64,000 bases of DNA. Source: Pseudonocardia oceani (lineage in GTDB: Bacteria; Actinomycetota; Actinomycetes; Mycobacteriales; Pseudonocardiaceae). Location of the stretch: assembly GCF_019263585.2 (NCBI RefSeq), contig NZ_JADQDF010000001.1, positions 4,784,501 to 4,848,500 of the forward strand, in the 5' to 3' direction. Below are positions 61,495 through 64,000 of the stretch, piece after piece. The first letter of the stretch is position 1; every line of letters starts with the position of its first letter. The notes under the pieces were generated by a model. The model did not search any database and was not told where the DNA came from. It saw only the letters and a list, made by a program, of their open reading frames with translations. The position numbers and the translations under genes are program-made.

Positions 61495-61950
61495 GTGCGC
61501 GCGGTACAGGTCCTGGGAGCTGACGAACGTTCGAGGCCCGGACCGGCGCCGGGAATCGAGCCCGACGACGATCCGATCGCGGTGGCGGCCGGGTCCGAGA
61601 TCGCATCCCGGGGGTCGCACCTGGCGCTCGTCCCGGGGGTCCGGCCGGCCGATGCCGTGGCGGTGCTGCGCTGGCGGGGCACCCGCAACCGGCACGACGA
61701 CGTGGCCGGTCTCTCGGCGGTGCTGGGCAGCTGGGAGGAGCGGTTCGGGGCGTTGCCGGTGCAGATCGACTTCAAGGCGCTCCGGCTGTCGATGGCTGCG
61801 CCGCCGCGCCCACCGAAGGAGTGCCGCTCGGTGGCCGCCGAGCACGTCGTGCGTTCTGCCCCCGATGTCGACGGTGAGGACCCGCGGGCACTCCGGGACT
61901 ACGCCGCGACGCTCGCCGGTCGGGGCTGGTGGCGGTTCTGGTGGGACCGA
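61495..61950 (+). pseudogene. DUF4253 protein remnant lacking N-terminus and stop
   Basis: A GTG at 61495 begins a frame whose later part is clearly DUF4253: HLALVPGVRPADAVAVLRWR, SWEERFGALPVQIDFKALRL, AAPPRPPKECRSVAAEHV and the terminal GRGWWRFWWD. Family members are normally ~200-260 residues with a longer N-terminal half, and end at or very near WWD. Here WWD (to 61947) is followed by CGA rather than TGA, and the frame continues to 62274 only as the antisense of the next gene. The front ~60 codons have no family similarity. It appears decayed, at the right edge of the accessory region. Confidence 0.68.
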
Positions 61951-61957
61951 GCGCTCG

Positions 61958-62320
61958 TCAGGCGTCGCGCAGCCAGTTCGCGGCGGTCTGGCGGGAGATG
62001 CCCAGGGCGCGGGCCATCGCCAGCACCTCCAGCCCCTCCCGCTTCCCGGTGGCCAGCAGCTCGCGCTGGCGGGTGCGCAGCTCCTCGATCCCCGCGGCGA
62101 CCTCGGCCATCTCCGCCAGAAGCTCCTCCGCGCGGGGCGTGGCCCCGGCGCGGGAGCGGCCGGCGCCGGGGCGGGGGAAGGTGCGGACGGCGTCGGCGTC
62201 CCAGGTCCGCCCGTCGACCAGCGGGGCGGGCGCCTGGCCGCGGGAGACGTAGCCGTACCAGGTCGCGAGCTTGACGCCCCACGCGTCGGCGCACTCCTGC
62301 GCGGTCCAGGCCTCGCTCAC
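61958..62320 (-). CDS. Helix-turn-helix protein
   Basis: 120 residues from a GTG overlapping the previous (upstream) gene's stop. N-terminal AWTAQECADAWGVKLATWYG resembles the HTH/AlpA-like motif (W...E.A...GV...T...Y), continuing YVSRGQAPAPLVDGRTW; the C-terminal end ALGISRQTAANWLRDA is another HTH-like element after a coiled-coil stretch (EELRTRQRELLATG). It may be a small DNA-binding protein; target unknown. Third gene of a TerD/DUF4236/HTH run. Its 3' end nearly touches the DUF4253 remnant, convergent. Confidence 0.75.
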   Translation of the reverse strand: MSEAWTAQECADAWGVKLATWYGYVSRGQAPAPLVDGRTWDADAVRTFPRPGAGRSRAGATPRAEELLAEMAEVAAGIEELRTRQRELLATGKREGLEVLAMARALGISRQTAANWLRDA

Positions 62321-63330
62321 CACAGCTCCACCTGCGCGAGGCCGGGGTGGGTCGGGTCCTCGGCGCGGACCTGCCCCAGGTCGCGGCGGGCGCCGTCGCG
62401 GTCGCCGTGGGCCAGGCCGACCTGCGCGCGCTCCAGCAGCGCCCGGTGCCGCACCGACGACGCCCGGCCGGGCACCCGCAGCGCGGCGTCCAGCGCCTCG
62501 CGCGCGTCGTCGGGGTAGCCCAGCTCGCCGAACGCGCGGCCGCGGAACACGAGCAGCAGGGCGGAGGCGTCGTCGAGGTTGGTGGTGGCGCCGGTCGTCT
62601 CGATCACCTCGGCGTGGCGGCCCGCTTCGCTGTAGAGCTCGGTGAGCGAAAGGGCAGCGGGGACGGTCGGCTCGGCCTGCTCGACCGTCCAGATCGCGGT
62701 GTCCAGGTCGCCAGCCGCCTGGTGCAGCTCGGCGACGGCGAGCAGGACGACGTCGGTGGTGATCCCGAGGTGGGCGACGGCGCCGCGGGCGATCTCGACC
62801 GGCCAGGTGCGGTCGGCGAGGTGGCGCACGGTGAACGGGTGCGTCCGCAGCGCCGAGGTGCCCTCGGAGACGACCCACGCCAGCAGCTCCCGGGCGCGCT
62901 GCGGGTCGCGCTCGTCGAGGCCGTCGAGGGCGGCGGCGAGCAGGCGCAGCACGGGATCGGCGCGGCCGTGGGTGCGCGCGACGTCGGCGTAGCGACCGGT
63001 GCGCAGGGCGTCGAGGAGGTCGCGCTCCCAGGGCGGGAGGACCGGGGCCGGGGGATCGGCGGGCCAGGGCGGGCTCGGCACCGGGGACGGCGCGGGCGGC
63101 GGCGGCGGGGACGGATCCGGCGGCGCGGGCCGGTTGGCGCGCGCCTCGCGCAGCGTCGTCGAGTGGACCAGCCCCATGCGCGCCAGCCCGACCGTGCTGC
63201 TGATCCGCCCACCCGGGTGCCGGGTGAGGCGCGCGTTGCGCGAGCCGACCGAGTAGCTGACGCCGCCGTTGCTCAGCGTCACGTGCACCCCGGGGAGGAC
63301 CTTGATGCTCTTGTGCAGCCAGAAGCCCAC
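62317..63330 (-). CDS. DUF4236 protein with TPR-like C-terminal region
   Basis: 337 residues. The first ~55 residues match DUF4236: MGFWLHKSIKVLPGVHVTLS, then GGVSYSVGSRNARLTRHPGG with the glycine-rich turns of the family. A proline-rich linker (~residues 70-100) follows. From ~105 on there are repeated helical pairs (DVARTHGRADPVLRLLAAAL, AVAELHQAAGDLDTAIWTVE, ALLERAQVGLAHGDRDGARR), suggestive of degenerate TPRs for protein contacts. Function unknown. It lies seven bases after the TerD-family gene and overlaps the HTH gene by four. Confidence 0.8.
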   Translation of the reverse strand: MGFWLHKSIKVLPGVHVTLSNGGVSYSVGSRNARLTRHPGGRISSTVGLARMGLVHSTTLREARANRPAPPDPSPPPPPAPSPVPSPPWPADPPAPVLPPWERDLLDALRTGRYADVARTHGRADPVLRLLAAALDGLDERDPQRARELLAWVVSEGTSALRTHPFTVRHLADRTWPVEIARGAVAHLGITTDVVLLAVAELHQAAGDLDTAIWTVEQAEPTVPAALSLTELYSEAGRHAEVIETTGATTNLDDASALLLVFRGRAFGELGYPDDAREALDAALRVPGRASSVRHRALLERAQVGLAHGDRDGARRDLGQVRAEDPTHPGLAQVELW

Positions 63331-63337
63331 GGTGCTC

Positions 63338-63931
63338 CTACAGCTCGTAGCCGGCGGGGACGGGCGGGCGGCGCCAGTCGACGCCCTGGGGCGGGGGCGG
63401 CGGCTCGTCGTCGATGTCGACGCCGAAGTCGCGGGCCAGCCCGGCGAGGCCGTCGTGGTAGCCCTGCCCGACCGCGCGCACCTTCCACCGCGCGTCGCGG
63501 CGGTAGAGCTCGACCGCGACGGCCGCGGTCTCGGCGGCCAGCCCGTCCATGACGAACGACGCCAGCTCCGCGCCGCCGTCGCCCGTCACGGCGACGCGGA
63601 ACGGGGCGAGGTCGGCGAGCGTCCGCCCGGGAGCGGCGTCGAGGCCGACGGCGAAGGCGAGGGTCTGCACGGCGGGGTCGACGCCGTCGAGCTCGACGGC
63701 GACCCGGTCGGTCACCTGCGCCCCCGCCCGCTTCCCGGCGTGGACGACGCGGCGGTCGGCGGAGGCGGGCTGGTTGTAGAAGACGAAGTCGGCGTCGCCG
63801 CGGACCTTCCCGTCGACCAGGAGGAGCGCGGAGAGGTCGGCCTCGAGCTCGGGGCGGGGGGTCCAGGTGCAGGTGACGGTGACCGATCGGGTCGGCGGGA
63901 GCGCGGTGTTGGCGCCCTTCGTCAGCTGCAC
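63338..63931 (-). CDS. TerD-family stress protein
   Basis: 197 residues from a GTG (VQLTKGANTALP), the family-typical N-terminus. TerD features: VTVTCTWTPRPELEADLSAL (calcium-binding stretch with LEADLSALLL), DADFVFYNQPASADRRVVHA, VAVELDGVDPAVQTLAFAVG, ELASFVMDGLAAETAAVAVE. The usual DxDxSA-type site is weakened here to EADLSA. The C-terminus has DIDDEPPPPPQGVDW. TerD proteins bind Ca2+ and belong to tellurite/phage-resistance and stress operons. Upstream (63932-64000) holds its short leader and the window end; no other gene can be called. Confidence 0.9.
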   Translation of the reverse strand: MQLTKGANTALPPTRSVTVTCTWTPRPELEADLSALLLVDGKVRGDADFVFYNQPASADRRVVHAGKRAGAQVTDRVAVELDGVDPAVQTLAFAVGLDAAPGRTLADLAPFRVAVTGDGGAELASFVMDGLAAETAAVAVELYRRDARWKVRAVGQGYHDGLAGLARDFGVDIDDEPPPPPQGVDWRRPPVPAGYEL

Positions 63932-64000
63932 GGCGGTCAGGCTACGGGCCGGGCCGATCACGCCGGCACCAGTTCTCCCGAACGGCCACGGGGTCGGTGT

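Overview
The window is very GC-rich actinobacterial chromosome. Dense genes, GTG starts, 1- to 8-nt gene overlaps, a DUF222/HNH (13E12-type) endonuclease, a LuxR-family benzoate regulator and TIGR03086/DUF4383-type proteins suggest a Pseudonocardiaceae member such as Pseudonocardia; the genus is inference from gene content. Layout: (1) 1-4.9 kb, a fatty-acyl/short-chain catabolic cluster: partial acyl-CoA dehydrogenase, two TetR regulators, a second acyl-CoA dehydrogenase, an APH-like kinase and an SDR. (2) 4.9-6.6 kb, a GIN-domain lipoprotein and two small proteins. (3) 6.6-22.3 kb, an almost complete benzoate-to-central-metabolism route. benA-benB-benC/D turns benzoate into catechol; catB, catA and catC (one operon with a LysR gene and a BenK-like transporter) take catechol to 3-oxoadipate enol-lactone; pcaI, pcaJ and pcaF (with their own LysR) take 3-oxoadipate to succinyl-CoA and acetyl-CoA. 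A LuxR/LAL regulator follows the ben genes. Only the enol-lactone hydrolase (PcaD/CatD) is not seen. The reductase and the cis-diol dehydrogenase are one 895-residue reading frame with an FCD-like domain between them. (4) 22.3-34.1 kb, housekeeping and accessory genes: ABM monooxygenase, methionine aminopeptidase, CAP protein, HtpG, USP, APC permease, membrane proteins and copper amine oxidase, with two decayed genes (aldehyde dehydrogenase, saccharopine-dehydrogenase-like). (5) 34.2-39.4 kb, a PLD-nuclease/helicase fusion, an AHSA1-ArsR-DUF899 operon and an AhpD-like protein.

(6) 39.6-61.4 kb is the accessory, probably antiphage, region. It holds a DrmD-like SNF2 helicase coupled to a 1,549-residue Eco57I/DrmMI-like adenine methylase, a GmrSD-like DUF262/DUF1524 protein, a DUF222/HNH nuclease, a divergent pair of unknowns (one with an HEPN-like tail and two apparent frameshifts), a 2,030-residue DEAD/DUF1998 helicase with a possible C-terminal nuclease domain, and a UvrD helicase with an N-terminal RelE/ParE-like domain. 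The set resembles class 1 DISARM and Druantia but does not match either gene list I know, so it is the best candidate here for an undescribed arrangement. (7) 61.5-64 kb: a DUF4253 remnant that has lost its expected stop, then an HTH protein, a DUF4236/TPR-like protein and a TerD-family protein. I saw no tRNA, rRNA, CRISPR array or insertion sequence. Starts were chosen by eye from ribosome-binding sites, overlaps and family length; all family assignments are from motif recognition, not searches.
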